From NCBI RefSeq assembly GCF_020685205.1, contig NZ_JAJERB010000005.1, positions 124,001-188,000 on the forward strand: a stretch of DNA of 64,000 bases, in the 5' to 3' direction. A program made the position numbers and the translations under genes. This document shows, in pieces, positions 9,733 through 17,567 of the stretch. Positions within the stretch are counted from its first letter, which is position 1, and each line of letters opens with the position of its first letter. Source of the stretch: Hymenobacter translucens. Its GTDB lineage: Bacteria > Bacteroidota > Bacteroidia > Cytophagales > Hymenobacteraceae. The notes below the pieces were generated by a model. The model was not told where the DNA came from, made no database searches, and saw only the letters and a program-made list of their open reading frames with translations.

Positions 9733-9765
9733 AAAAAGCCCCTTCCTAACGGCAAGGGGCTTTTT
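9733..9765 (-). terminator. Terminator of the phosphoesterase fusion gene
   Basis: On the plus strand AAAAAGCCCCTT (9733-9744) pairs with AAGGGGCTTTTT (9754-9765), a 12-bp stem with T-rich ends in both directions. It sits 28 bp after the stop of the minus-strand gene ending at 9793. Confidence 0.88.
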
Positions 9766-9792
9766 CAGACTGGTTGCACAACAGCTGCCGCG

Positions 9793-12700
9793 CTAGAACA
9801 GGAAGTCGAAGCCGACAAAGAAAAGCTTCTCCTCGCCTACCGAGTACGTGGCATTAACCACGGCCTGCTTGAGAATATCAACCCATACACCGCCGCCAAA
9901 GCCGGTGTGGAAGGCACTGATGCCGGTGCGCGAATCGTTGATAGAGTACACGCGGCCGGCATCGGCCAGGCCCATCACCCCGAACTTGCCGGGAAACAGG
10001 TAAGCATTGAAGTCAAACAGCTGAATGCGGGCCTCGGCGTTGGCATACACCGAGCTACGGCCGGCAAAGCGGGTCCGGCGGTAGCCCCGCAGGTTGGTGG
10101 TACCACCCAGGGTATTGGCCTGGTAGAAGCGGTAGTCGCCCAGATTGCGGCTGGCCCCGATCCGGCCGGCCCAGGTAAGCTGGAACGGGAAGTTGGGGCT
10201 CAGGTAGAACCGCACTTCCGAGGCCAGGCGGCCATACACCAGTCCTTCGCCGTTAAGCTGGCGGTTGTACTCGGCGCTGTTGTACCAGCGGATGCCGATG
10301 CGGGGATTCTTGGGCGAGCTGGCCGCGTCGATGTTGAAGTAGGCCCGGGCCCCGGCGTAGCGGTTGAGCTGGAAGTCGGAAGAGCGGATGCCGAACCGCT
10401 GGTTTTCGCCCGACGGCCCCAGGCTGTCGAGCAGAATCTGTCCCAGTTGGTTGCGCTCCACCCGGAACTGGTCGTACTGCGGACCAATACCGACTTTAAG
10501 GAAGCTGAAGACGTCTTTTTCCAGCACCGGCGACACGTACAGCCGCGAGAACCGCACCCGGTAGCTGTTGTTCACGGTACGGGCCCGTACCCGCTCCCCG
10601 TCCTGCAGGGTGTAGTTCTGGGTGTTGTTGCCGATGCCGAAGAAGTTATACAGCAGCTGCGGGCCGTAGAACTGGGCATCGACTCTCACGTCATACTTGC
10701 CAATTACGTCGGTGAAGGCGCCGGTGTAGCGCACGTTGTACGCCTCGCGGGCCGGGGCGTAGTTGGCCACCAGGGTTTGCTGGGTCGCAAACGGCGCCTT
10801 GCGGAAGCCGTAGGTGCGGTACGTGACGCCGCCGCCCAGGAACAGGCCGTCGTCGATGTTGTAGCCGAAGTACACGGCCGGGCCGAAGTAGTTGAGCTGA
10901 TAGTCACTGCGGTTGGTGCGGGTGTGCACGTCGTAGCGGCTCACGTCGATGCCGGGCTGCAGGCGCAGGCGGGCCTCCGAGCCGGTCCGGATGACGTTGC
11001 CCGTGTCGGCATCGTAGACCTGGGTGTAGTGCCGGAAGCCGGCCACCCGGGAGTTGTCGGTGATGGAGTCGCGGTCGGTGCCGCCGATGATGCGCACGCG
11101 GGTGCCGCTTTTCACGTTGCCGCGCACCTCGTACACGTCGTTGCCGGAGAAGCCGTACAGCCGCACTTCCTTGGTCACTTTGTTGTCGAAGGTGCGGTCG
11201 TAGAGCATCTTGGTGTACTTGCCCTCCTTGTTGATTTTCTGCACCGTCACGCGGGTCTTGTCGTCGGGCAGGCGCTCCACCACGAACTTCTCCTGCTTTT
11301 CGCTGCCTTTTACCTCCGTGATGCGCGACACCACTTCGTAGTAGTCGGCAGCCAGCTCGGGCAGCAGATCACGGCGGCTCTTGAGCTTGGCAATGATTTC
11401 GGGACCGTGTAGGTCGAAGATCTGCTTGGGCAGCTGCTCGCGGAACGACTTTTCAATTACCTCGTCGGTCAGGTTCTTCTTCAGGTCTTCGGCCTGGCTG
11501 ACCCACTGCTCTTTCGTAACGGAGGCCAGAAACACCCGGTCGTTGGCCAGGGCCGTTAGGTTGAGGCCTTTCCAGTCGGCGTAGTCCTTGCCGAAGTTCT
11601 GGAAGTTGCGGATGGCCCACTTGCGGCTGGCCAGGTACGGCAGCAGACCGTCGCCCTTAAAGAAAGCCACGTCGCGGTCTTCCGGCACGGCCGTAAAGGT
11701 GCGGTCCCCCTCCTTGTCCTTCTGCTCGGCCCAGCGCCACTGGTCCTCGTGCCGGTCCCAGTCGCCGATCCACATATCAAACAGGCGGGTGCGGGCAAAC
11801 GCCTTTTCCTTGACGCGGTTGTCGTTGTCCTCGCGCAGGCGCTCCATTACCCTGTCGGTTCCGACCAGGTTTTTGGCGTTGCCCAGCGACGCCACGTTGC
11901 TTTGGTCGTCTTTGGCATCCTCCTCAATCATGGCTGGCGTATCCGAGAACCGCTCGAAGTACTGACCCAGCAGCGGGTCCTTGGGAATGTAGATGGGCCG
12001 GGGGTTGGTGTGCAGGATGCCCGCGGCCGTCGCCAGGGGCGCAATCGGGAAGGCCGAGAACGGGTGCTGGGCCGAAATCTGGTCCTGCAGGATGTCCTTG
12101 GCCGCTCCTTCGCGCAGGGCTTCGGGCAGCACGGCGGCAGGGTCCTTGTTGAGGCCGCGCAGGGTGTAGTTGCGGCCTTCCTCGTTGCGGACTTTCAGCG
12201 AAGCGGTTTGCTTGCCGCCGCCAATCTTATAGGGCGTCAGGCCACCTTTCTCGGTGGCCATGTCGAGCACCGGCAGCTGCACCGGCGTGGCCCACTCGGC
12301 CCGGTAATGGTCGCCGAACAGGAAGCGGTGAAACTTACCCCGCTGCTCGTAGCGCGGGTTGATGGCCACCGTCACGGTGCTGTCGCGGAAGTTCGGGCGC
12401 TTCACCTGCTGGGTTTCTACCAGCGCGGCCACCTGCACGGTCTGCTTGGCGTACATCGGCCCGCGGTACACGAGGCGGCCGGTTTCGCCCTTGTCATTGG
12501 GAATCCAGAACTCGGTCCAGACCTCGCCGTTGTCGTAGTAGTTGACCCGGCTAAAGCCTTTTTCCTTGTCTGAGAAGATGGCGTCACCGCTGCTGCCCGG
12601 CCGCACGTGCTGGGTTTTGCAGCCCGAGCCGCTCACGATGTGGTGCAGGTTGCCCACCTTGAAGTACTGCAGGTTGTGCTCGTGCCCGGCGGCGTACACC

Positions 12701-13680
12701 ACGTTGGGATACTTCTCGAAAATCTCCATCAGCCCCTTCTTATAGCCCTGATAAAGCGGGTGGGGAATGTCCTGGCTGATGCCGCCGTACTTGCGGGCCA
12801 GCGGATACACCGAGCCGATGATGGGCAAGGGCAGGAACGCATACTTAAAGACAATCGACAGCGGAAACAGGTGGTCGGCCAGGGTGAAGTAGCCGCCGTG
12901 AATGCCATCGGAGAAAAGCGGGTGGTGCGCCACCACCATGATGTTCTTGTCCTTGTTGCGCTGAATGACGTCTTCGAGCTGGGTGAAGAAGTCGGTTTCG
13001 TTGGCTACGCCGCAGCCACTGTTGGCGCCGTAGGGCCGCTCGTTGGTTTGCAGAAACCACTGGGAGTTGATGGCAATCAACACCAGGTCGTCCTGCAGGC
13101 GTACCTCAAAAGGGCCGGGGCAGGCGTCGCGGGGAATAAAAAAGTCGCCGGTGTAGGCAAAGGCAGCCGAGTCCTTGGTCAGGAAGTCTTCCACGAAGCG
13201 CTGCTGGCGGTTGACCTGCTCCACCGAGCCGCTGAGGCCCTGCTTCCAGTCGTGGTTGCCGGGAATCATGTACTTCTCCCCGGCGTAGTCGCGCAGCACG
13301 TTCAGCTGGGCCACGATACGCTCCTCCGATATCTTGCGGTCGTAGGCGCCCTCCTCGGGCATGCCGTAGTTGTAGATATTGTCGCCGAGGTAGATGGTGG
13401 TGCTTTTCGCCCCGGCCGCCACAATCTGGCGGCGCATGAAGTTAAGCGACGGTTCCCCACCCAAATCCTGGGTTACGGGCTTGCCCACGTCCCCGATCAG
13501 AAACACGGTGTAGCGCAGGTGGGAGCTGTCGGGCGGCGTCTTGGTTTCCCAGTTTTCGCCGCCGTGACGGTAATTGGGCCGCGTAGGGTGAGCCGTTTGG
13601 GTTTTCTGGGCCACGGCGCTGGGCAGCACCAAGCCCGTCGACCCGGCCAGCAGACAGAACAGCAGGAAAAATCTTCTCAT
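9793..13680 (-). CDS. Calcineurin-like phosphoesterase fused to an Omp85/BamA-type outer-membrane barrel
   Basis: The 1295-residue protein has a signal peptide, then a metallophosphoesterase domain (about residues 50-360) with the metal-binding blocks LIGDVGKP, YLGDNIYNYG, IPGNHDWKQG, VVAHHPLFSDG and AAGHEHNLQYF. From about residue 930 the sequence becomes beta-strand rich. It includes LRGYRRTRFAGRSSVYANAE and GLADAGRVY, typical of Omp85/D15 barrels, and ends in phenylalanine as outer-membrane barrels do. Between them lies a region with MWIGDWDRHEDQWRW and AVPEDRDVAF, which looks like the catalytic core of Fam20/HipA-like kinases (inference). It is probably an outer-membrane protein with a phosphatase module on one side; substrate unknown. 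Confidence 0.82.
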   Translation of the reverse strand: MRRFFLLFCLLAGSTGLVLPSAVAQKTQTAHPTRPNYRHGGENWETKTPPDSSHLRYTVFLIGDVGKPVTQDLGGEPSLNFMRRQIVAAGAKSTTIYLGDNIYNYGMPEEGAYDRKISEERIVAQLNVLRDYAGEKYMIPGNHDWKQGLSGSVEQVNRQQRFVEDFLTKDSAAFAYTGDFFIPRDACPGPFEVRLQDDLVLIAINSQWFLQTNERPYGANSGCGVANETDFFTQLEDVIQRNKDKNIMVVAHHPLFSDGIHGGYFTLADHLFPLSIVFKYAFLPLPIIGSVYPLARKYGGISQDIPHPLYQGYKKGLMEIFEKYPNVVYAAGHEHNLQYFKVGNLHHIVSGSGCKTQHVRPGSSGDAIFSDKEKGFSRVNYYDNGEVWTEFWIPNDKGETGRLVYRGPMYAKQTVQVAALVETQQVKRPNFRDSTVTVAINPRYEQRGKFHRFLFGDHYRAEWATPVQLPVLDMATEKGGLTPYKIGGGKQTASLKVRNEEGRNYTLRGLNKDPAAVLPEALREGAAKDILQDQISAQHPFSAFPIAPLATAAGILHTNPRPIYIPKDPLLGQYFERFSDTPAMIEEDAKDDQSNVASLGNAKNLVGTDRVMERLREDNDNRVKEKAFARTRLFDMWIGDWDRHEDQWRWAEQKDKEGDRTFTAVPEDRDVAFFKGDGLLPYLASRKWAIRNFQNFGKDYADWKGLNLTALANDRVFLASVTKEQWVSQAEDLKKNLTDEVIEKSFREQLPKQIFDLHGPEIIAKLKSRRDLLPELAADYYEVVSRITEVKGSEKQEKFVVERLPDDKTRVTVQKINKEGKYTKMLYDRTFDNKVTKEVRLYGFSGNDVYEVRGNVKSGTRVRIIGGTDRDSITDNSRVAGFRHYTQVYDADTGNVIRTGSEARLRLQPGIDVSRYDVHTRTNRSDYQLNYFGPAVYFGYNIDDGLFLGGGVTYRTYGFRKAPFATQQTLVANYAPAREAYNVRYTGAFTDVIGKYDVRVDAQFYGPQLLYNFFGIGNNTQNYTLQDGERVRARTVNNSYRVRFSRLYVSPVLEKDVFSFLKVGIGPQYDQFRVERNQLGQILLDSLGPSGENQRFGIRSSDFQLNRYAGARAYFNIDAASSPKNPRIGIRWYNSAEYNRQLNGEGLVYGRLASEVRFYLSPNFPFQLTWAGRIGASRNLGDYRFYQANTLGGTTNLRGYRRTRFAGRSSVYANAEARIQLFDFNAYLFPGKFGVMGLADAGRVYSINDSRTGISAFHTGFGGGVWVDILKQAVVNATYSVGEEKLFFVGFDFLF

Positions 13681-13940
13681 ACAGAAGGAGTAAACGATAG
13701 GTAAGCGGGAGTTGACGGGCGGGCCCGGACAGGATGTCCGGCAAACTGAGCCTTAAACCCGCTGGTAGTAGCATACGGCCTTTACGGGCCGGCGTTGAAC
13801 CGCAATGGCTGCCGTACGCAAAGCATTCAGGCACGGTTGGGCTTGCGCGCCAAAAACCCCGGCCCCCGATTCGCGTTCTAGGAAGTAAGGAGGAGGTCCG
13901 GCGTCAGCCCTGGCCCGGCTCCGCTTTCTTATTCCTGCTC

Positions 13941-15173
13941 ATGGAACAATCCGAACCCATCAAAGAGAAGAAGCCGAAGTCTGAACTAGTCAAGCAGGCC
14001 AAAGCCTACGTCACCCAGCTTTTCGAGGAGAAGCTGCCCGGTCAGCTGGTGTACCATACCATCAAGCACACCAGCACTACGGTGAAAGAAGCCCAGGCGC
14101 TGGGCAAGGCGGCCGAGCTGTCGGATGAAGACCTGGAGGCGCTGATACTGGCCGCCTGGTTTCACGACTCCGGCTACCTCGACAAATACGACGGGCACGA
14201 GTACCGCAGCATGGAAATAGCGCAGCAGTGGCTAACCCAGCAGCAGTACCCCGCCGACCGCCTGCAGGTGGTTCTGGACACCATCCGGGCTACTCACCGC
14301 AACGAAGAGCGCAAAACCGAGTTGCAGCAGCTGCTGGTGGATGCCGACCTGAGCACCGTGGGCCGGGAAGAGTTTTTCTCGAACGGGGAACTGCTGCGGG
14401 CCGAGTGGGAAACCGTGCTGGGCCGGACGTACACGACCCCTGAATGGGCCGAGAATCAGCTGAATTTTCTGCTGTCAACGAAGTTTTACACCGACGTCGC
14501 CAAGGACCGGTACAAGGACCAGCTGAAAGACAACATCAAAGCCCAGCGCAAGGCGCTGAAAAAGGCCGAAAAGAAGGCCGAGAAGCGGGAGGAAGAGCAG
14601 GTTGAGAACTTTGCCGAAGGCAAGCGGGGCGTCGAAACGGTGTTTCGCACCACCTACAGCAACCACATCACCCTGTCGCAGATGGCCGACAACAAGGCCA
14701 ACATGATGATCAGCCTGAACGCCGTCATCCTGTCGATCCTGATTACCTACCTGGGCGCCAAAACCTCGGCCATCGGGCCGGCCTTTACCCGCAACCCCAT
14801 CCTGGCCGTGCCGATGGGCGTGCTGGTCGCCACGGCCCTGGGCTCAGTGGTTTCGGCCATCCTGTCGGCCCAGCCCGACGTGACCAGCTTTAAGTGGCTG
14901 AGCCGCAGCCCCCAGATTGCCACCAACCGGCGCGTAAACCTGCTGTTCTTCGGCAACTTTACCAAGATCAGCCTCGACAACTTTCAGCTGGGCATGCACG
15001 AGCTGATGCGCAACAAGGACCTGCTTTACACCAACATGATTACCGACATCTACTACCTCGGGGAAGTGCTGTCGCGCAAGTACCGCCTGCTACGCATCAG
15101 CTACACCATCTTTATGCTCGGCATCATCCTGACCGCTATTTCCTTTGGCATCGTGCTGCTGTACAAAGTCTGA
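13941..15173 (+). CDS. HD-domain protein with a Pycsar-type transmembrane effector region (HD-PycTM)
   Basis: The 410-residue protein starts with an HD phosphohydrolase domain: HTIKHT (residues 39-44), AAWFHDSGYLD (HD at 75-76) and VDADLSTVG (about 134-140). A Lys/Glu-rich coiled coil follows (about 200-225). The C-terminal part matches the membrane effector family of Pycsar antiphage systems: SNHITLSQMADNKANMMISL, then three hydrophobic segments (about 255-272, 287-309, 385-407). In Pycsar, cyclic UMP or CMP made by a neighbouring cyclase triggers such membrane proteins. Here no canonical PycC is adjacent, and the HD domain might hydrolyse a nucleotide signal. I chose the ATG at 13941 because the open frame upstream of it has no recognisable protein. 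Confidence 0.82.
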   Translation: MEQSEPIKEKKPKSELVKQAKAYVTQLFEEKLPGQLVYHTIKHTSTTVKEAQALGKAAELSDEDLEALILAAWFHDSGYLDKYDGHEYRSMEIAQQWLTQQQYPADRLQVVLDTIRATHRNEERKTELQQLLVDADLSTVGREEFFSNGELLRAEWETVLGRTYTTPEWAENQLNFLLSTKFYTDVAKDRYKDQLKDNIKAQRKALKKAEKKAEKREEEQVENFAEGKRGVETVFRTTYSNHITLSQMADNKANMMISLNAVILSILITYLGAKTSAIGPAFTRNPILAVPMGVLVATALGSVVSAILSAQPDVTSFKWLSRSPQIATNRRVNLLFFGNFTKISLDNFQLGMHELMRNKDLLYTNMITDIYYLGEVLSRKYRLLRISYTIFMLGIILTAISFGIVLLYKV

Positions 15174-15182
15174 CGACCTTTT

Positions 15183-15314
15183 ATAATTAGGAATTGTTTC
15201 TGCTGAAGCTCCATGGGCGGGTTTTGTTCAGCAAGGCGCTAGACCAGACGTGCTCACCGGAAAATGCCTGTGAGGCAGCCTAAGCAAAAATTCTTAATTA
15301 CTAATTTTTAATTG
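15183..15314. repeat. Heptad-period spacer element (AATTA family)
   Basis: The right side reads AAAATTC TTAATTA CTAATTT TTAATTG from 15287 to 15314, a strict 7-base period. The left side (15183-15196) has ATAATTA GGAATTG. The arms are AT-rich in a GC-rich spacer. The right arm supplies the stop codon (15301-15303) and the last codons of the DUF2652 gene. Confidence 0.6.
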
Positions 15315-16533
15315 AAAGCTGTTCGCACAGCGCGGCTAGCTGGCGGAGCGAGATGCCCAGGAAGCGGTGCAGGCGGCGCAGCTGCCCAAACCGAATCAGC
15401 GGGCGGCGGCTGGCAATGTGGCCGTAGCGAAACTCCAGCGTAATCAGGCAGGCGCGGGTGCTGACGGGCTCAATAAAGAAGAACAGCAGGGAGTTGGGAA
15501 ACAGGCGGAAGTGCGAAATCTTCTCCACGTACTCGGTCCGCTCCTCGTCCTCGAAGCGCTGCACGGTCTGAAAGTCAATCTGGCCCCGGTTGAGGTCCAC
15601 TTTGTAGCTGGTGCCCAGGCGGTCGGCTTTGGTCAGGTCGTACTGCACCTTGCTGACGCCCACCATCCAGCGGGGGCGCAGGCGAAAGTTGGCAAGTACC
15701 CGCAGGGCGTAGGCTACGGGCACCTGCACCGCCCGGCGCACCACCAGGGCATTGCCGCCCGTGGAGCCGGGCTCCCCCAGCGCGTCGCGGTCGGCCAGCA
15801 GCAGGCGCAGGGGCGTGAGGTGGGCGTAGCGGTAGCACACGTCGCCGAGGTGGTCGTACTGGCACTTGCCCCGCAGCAGGCGGGTCCAGGAGAAGGCCCG
15901 GCTCAGGTCGGCGCCGGTCTGGGTTTGCAGGTAGTCATCCGACAGCAGCACGTACTCGCTGCCGGTGATGTTGTTTTTCAGCAGGCGGTGCACCACAATC
16001 ACCTCCCGGCCCATCAGCTTGGTAAACTGCCGGATCTGGGCCACGCTGATCTGCCCGTAGTGCACGATAATCTTGATGGTGAGGTCGTGGGCCAGCAACG
16101 CCGTGCTCAGCGCCGAGTCGGTATCGCGCTGCAGCAGGCGCAGGTAGTTCTGAAAGTCGAGGAAGATGCGCCGGCACTGGCTGACGAGCTCGGCCAGGGG
16201 CGGGGGCGGCCCCAGCCGGTAAAACAGGATGGCGTCGCCCTGAATCTCGCTAACCTCCATGCCCAGCACGTTCGACTCAATCAGAATCTCCAGCAGGTCG
16301 GCAATCAGGAACGGCGCCTGGGGGCTGCCCGAGTCCTGAATAAAGCGGGTGAAGCCACTGATGTCCGGAATGAAAAGCAAAGCCGGCTGCAGGCCATCGG
16401 GCCCGGCGCCGATGCCGGCGGGCTGGCGGCGGCCGGCAGCCCGCCGGGCCGCGCGCATATCATCCAGAAGACCCATAGAGGAAAGTAGTGCGGCAGGTAA
16501 GCAGAATGCCGGCAAGCTATACGGACGGAGCAA
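15301..16533 (-). CDS. DUF2652 protein: class III cyclase-fold N-terminus with SRPBCC-like C-terminus
   Basis: The 410-residue protein has an N-terminal half resembling class III nucleotidyl cyclases. FIPDISGFTRF (Asp57) and SEIQGDAILFYR (Asp100) supply the two metal-binding aspartates. The later motif that is usually GxxVNxAxR reads GREVIVVHR (175-183), so the transition-state asparagine is Ile179 while Arg183 remains. The C-terminal half (about 250-400) looks like an SRPBCC/START-type pocket (inference). Activity is therefore uncertain. Met20, at 16476, is an alternative start. It is convergent with the HD-PycTM gene and separated from it by a repeat. Confidence 0.75.
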   Translation of the reverse strand: MLRPYSLPAFCLPAALLSSMGLLDDMRAARRAAGRRQPAGIGAGPDGLQPALLFIPDISGFTRFIQDSGSPQAPFLIADLLEILIESNVLGMEVSEIQGDAILFYRLGPPPPLAELVSQCRRIFLDFQNYLRLLQRDTDSALSTALLAHDLTIKIIVHYGQISVAQIRQFTKLMGREVIVVHRLLKNNITGSEYVLLSDDYLQTQTGADLSRAFSWTRLLRGKCQYDHLGDVCYRYAHLTPLRLLLADRDALGEPGSTGGNALVVRRAVQVPVAYALRVLANFRLRPRWMVGVSKVQYDLTKADRLGTSYKVDLNRGQIDFQTVQRFEDEERTEYVEKISHFRLFPNSLLFFFIEPVSTRACLITLEFRYGHIASRRPLIRFGQLRRLHRFLGISLRQLAALCEQLSIKN

Positions 16534-16542
16534 GCCGGCAGG

Positions 16543-16574
16543 TTTGGGCTCCCGCCCGAATCACGCTACCTTTG
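16543..16574 (+). promoter_or_regulatory. Bacteroidota-type promoter of tRNA-Arg
   Basis: TTTG at 16543-16546 and TACCTTTG at 16567-16574 match the -33 and -7 elements of Bacteroidota sigma-A promoters with a 20-bp spacer. The -7 box ends 7 bp before the mature tRNA start, which fits transcription starting at or just before the tRNA. Confidence 0.8.
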
Positions 16575-16581
16575 CCGGACT

Positions 16582-16656
16582 GGCTGCGTAGTTCAACGGA
16601 TAGAATAGGCGTTTCCTAAACGCTTGATATGGGTTCGATTCCCGTCGCGGCTACCA
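16582..16656 (+). tRNA. tRNA-Arg (anticodon CCT)
   Basis: A full cloverleaf can be folded. Acceptor arms are GGCTGCG (16582-16588) and CGCGGCT (16646-16652); the D stem is GTTC/GAAT; the anticodon stem GGCGT/ACGCT encloses loop TTCCTAA with anticodon CCT; the T arm contains GGTTCGATTCC. Discriminator A16653 is followed by an encoded CCA. It reads AGG arginine codons. Confidence 0.95.
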
Positions 16657-16664
16657 CTTCCCTT

Positions 16665-16698
16665 AAAACCCCGTTTTCACCTGGTGAGCGGGGTTTTT
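16665..16698 (+). terminator. Intrinsic terminator after tRNA-Arg
   Basis: AAAACCCCG (16665-16673) pairs with CGGGGTTTT (16689-16697) and ends in a T run, 8 bp after the encoded CCA. Confidence 0.85.
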
Positions 16699-16846
16699 GA
16701 TTTCCGGATAGACGCAGAAGCGCACCAACACGAACACCGGGCAGGTGAAAAAACCGCATCCATCGGGACCCGCCTCCCCGTATGAAGCCCAGTTCCAGGA
16801 ACGGATAAAAAAGCTACTCCGGCTCCACTGTCCCGGTCTGATTCCT

Positions 16847-17362
16847 ATGCCAAAACTTTTCTTCCTGCTCAGCACGGTGCTGGTTGCAGTGCTCCTGGCG
16901 GGTCCGGCCCGGGCCCAGCAGCTCAACAACGACGGCTTCCAGCGCCGCAACGGACAGATGCAGATTCTGCGTAACGGCCAGCCCCGGCCCATGCTGCGCG
17001 ACGCTCACCTGCCCACGGGCGTGCTGGTAACCAAGGACGGGTTCGTGGTGGGTCCGGACGGCAAGCGCACGGAGCTGCGCGAAGGCCAGGGGTGCGACCT
17101 GAAGGGCAACCTTGTCAGCGTCGTTGCAACCGCGCATGGCCTGGCCCTGAGTTCTCCGGCCAAGTCGAAGCATAGGCCCGCCCGAACGGCACCGGCGGAA
17201 AATCAGGTGCGCTCCCTCCTGGATGAGCTCCTAGGCCGGGGCGGCGATGACCGGGATGAGAATGATGACAAGTACGAGCAAAAGCGCGGTGGAGAGCACG
17301 CCCGCGGGCGGGGCAAGAAGTGGAAGGCCAAATGGAAGAAAGGCCGCAAAGGAGACGACTAG
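16847..17362 (+). CDS. Secreted DUF6799-like protein with basic tail
   Basis: From the ATG at 16847 the protein has 171 residues: a signal peptide (LLSTVLVAVLLAGPARAQ), then about 65 residues of short repeated beta motifs such as RRNGQMQILRNGQ and VTKDGFVVGPDGKRTEL. These resemble the DUF6799 family of Bacteroidota periplasmic proteins. The C-terminal third is strongly charged, acidic then very Lys/Arg-rich, and probably disordered. An in-frame ATG at 16745 would add 34 residues and bury the signal peptide, so it was not used. Function unknown. Confidence 0.65.
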   Translation: MPKLFFLLSTVLVAVLLAGPARAQQLNNDGFQRRNGQMQILRNGQPRPMLRDAHLPTGVLVTKDGFVVGPDGKRTELREGQGCDLKGNLVSVVATAHGLALSSPAKSKHRPARTAPAENQVRSLLDELLGRGGDDRDENDDKYEQKRGGEHARGRGKKWKAKWKKGRKGDD

Positions 17363-17567
17363 TCCGTGTTGCTCCTGACAACAGCCATTCTGCTTGAGCA
17401 ATTGGCCGTTTTCCTTTCTGCCCGGGCCAGCGCCGCGGCGGGGATGGCAGCAGGTTATAAGCTTTTTACGCCGCCGATGGCCTGCGGCCAGCCAACACTT
17501 GCCCACCGCCGCCGTAGTGGGCACACTACTCCGCAGCCAACCTGCCGGCGGGGTTTCCTTATTTTCC

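Noticed and set aside
9907-11412. Long open frame (501 codons) on the plus strand opposite the phosphoesterase-barrel gene
   Set aside because: It is antisense to a gene with clear domains; high GC content makes long spurious frames common. The Ala/Val/Gly-rich translation has no motif. The same holds for other long frames opposite hlyD, ppk1, purD and the proteases.
13941-16533. A canonical Pycsar antiphage operon
   Set aside because: The genes are convergent, the cyclase-like partner lacks the usual asparagine, and no defence-island neighbours are present. Kept only as a hypothesis.
16745-16846. Upstream ATG for the DUF6799-like gene
   Set aside because: It would place 34 polar residues before a clear signal peptide.
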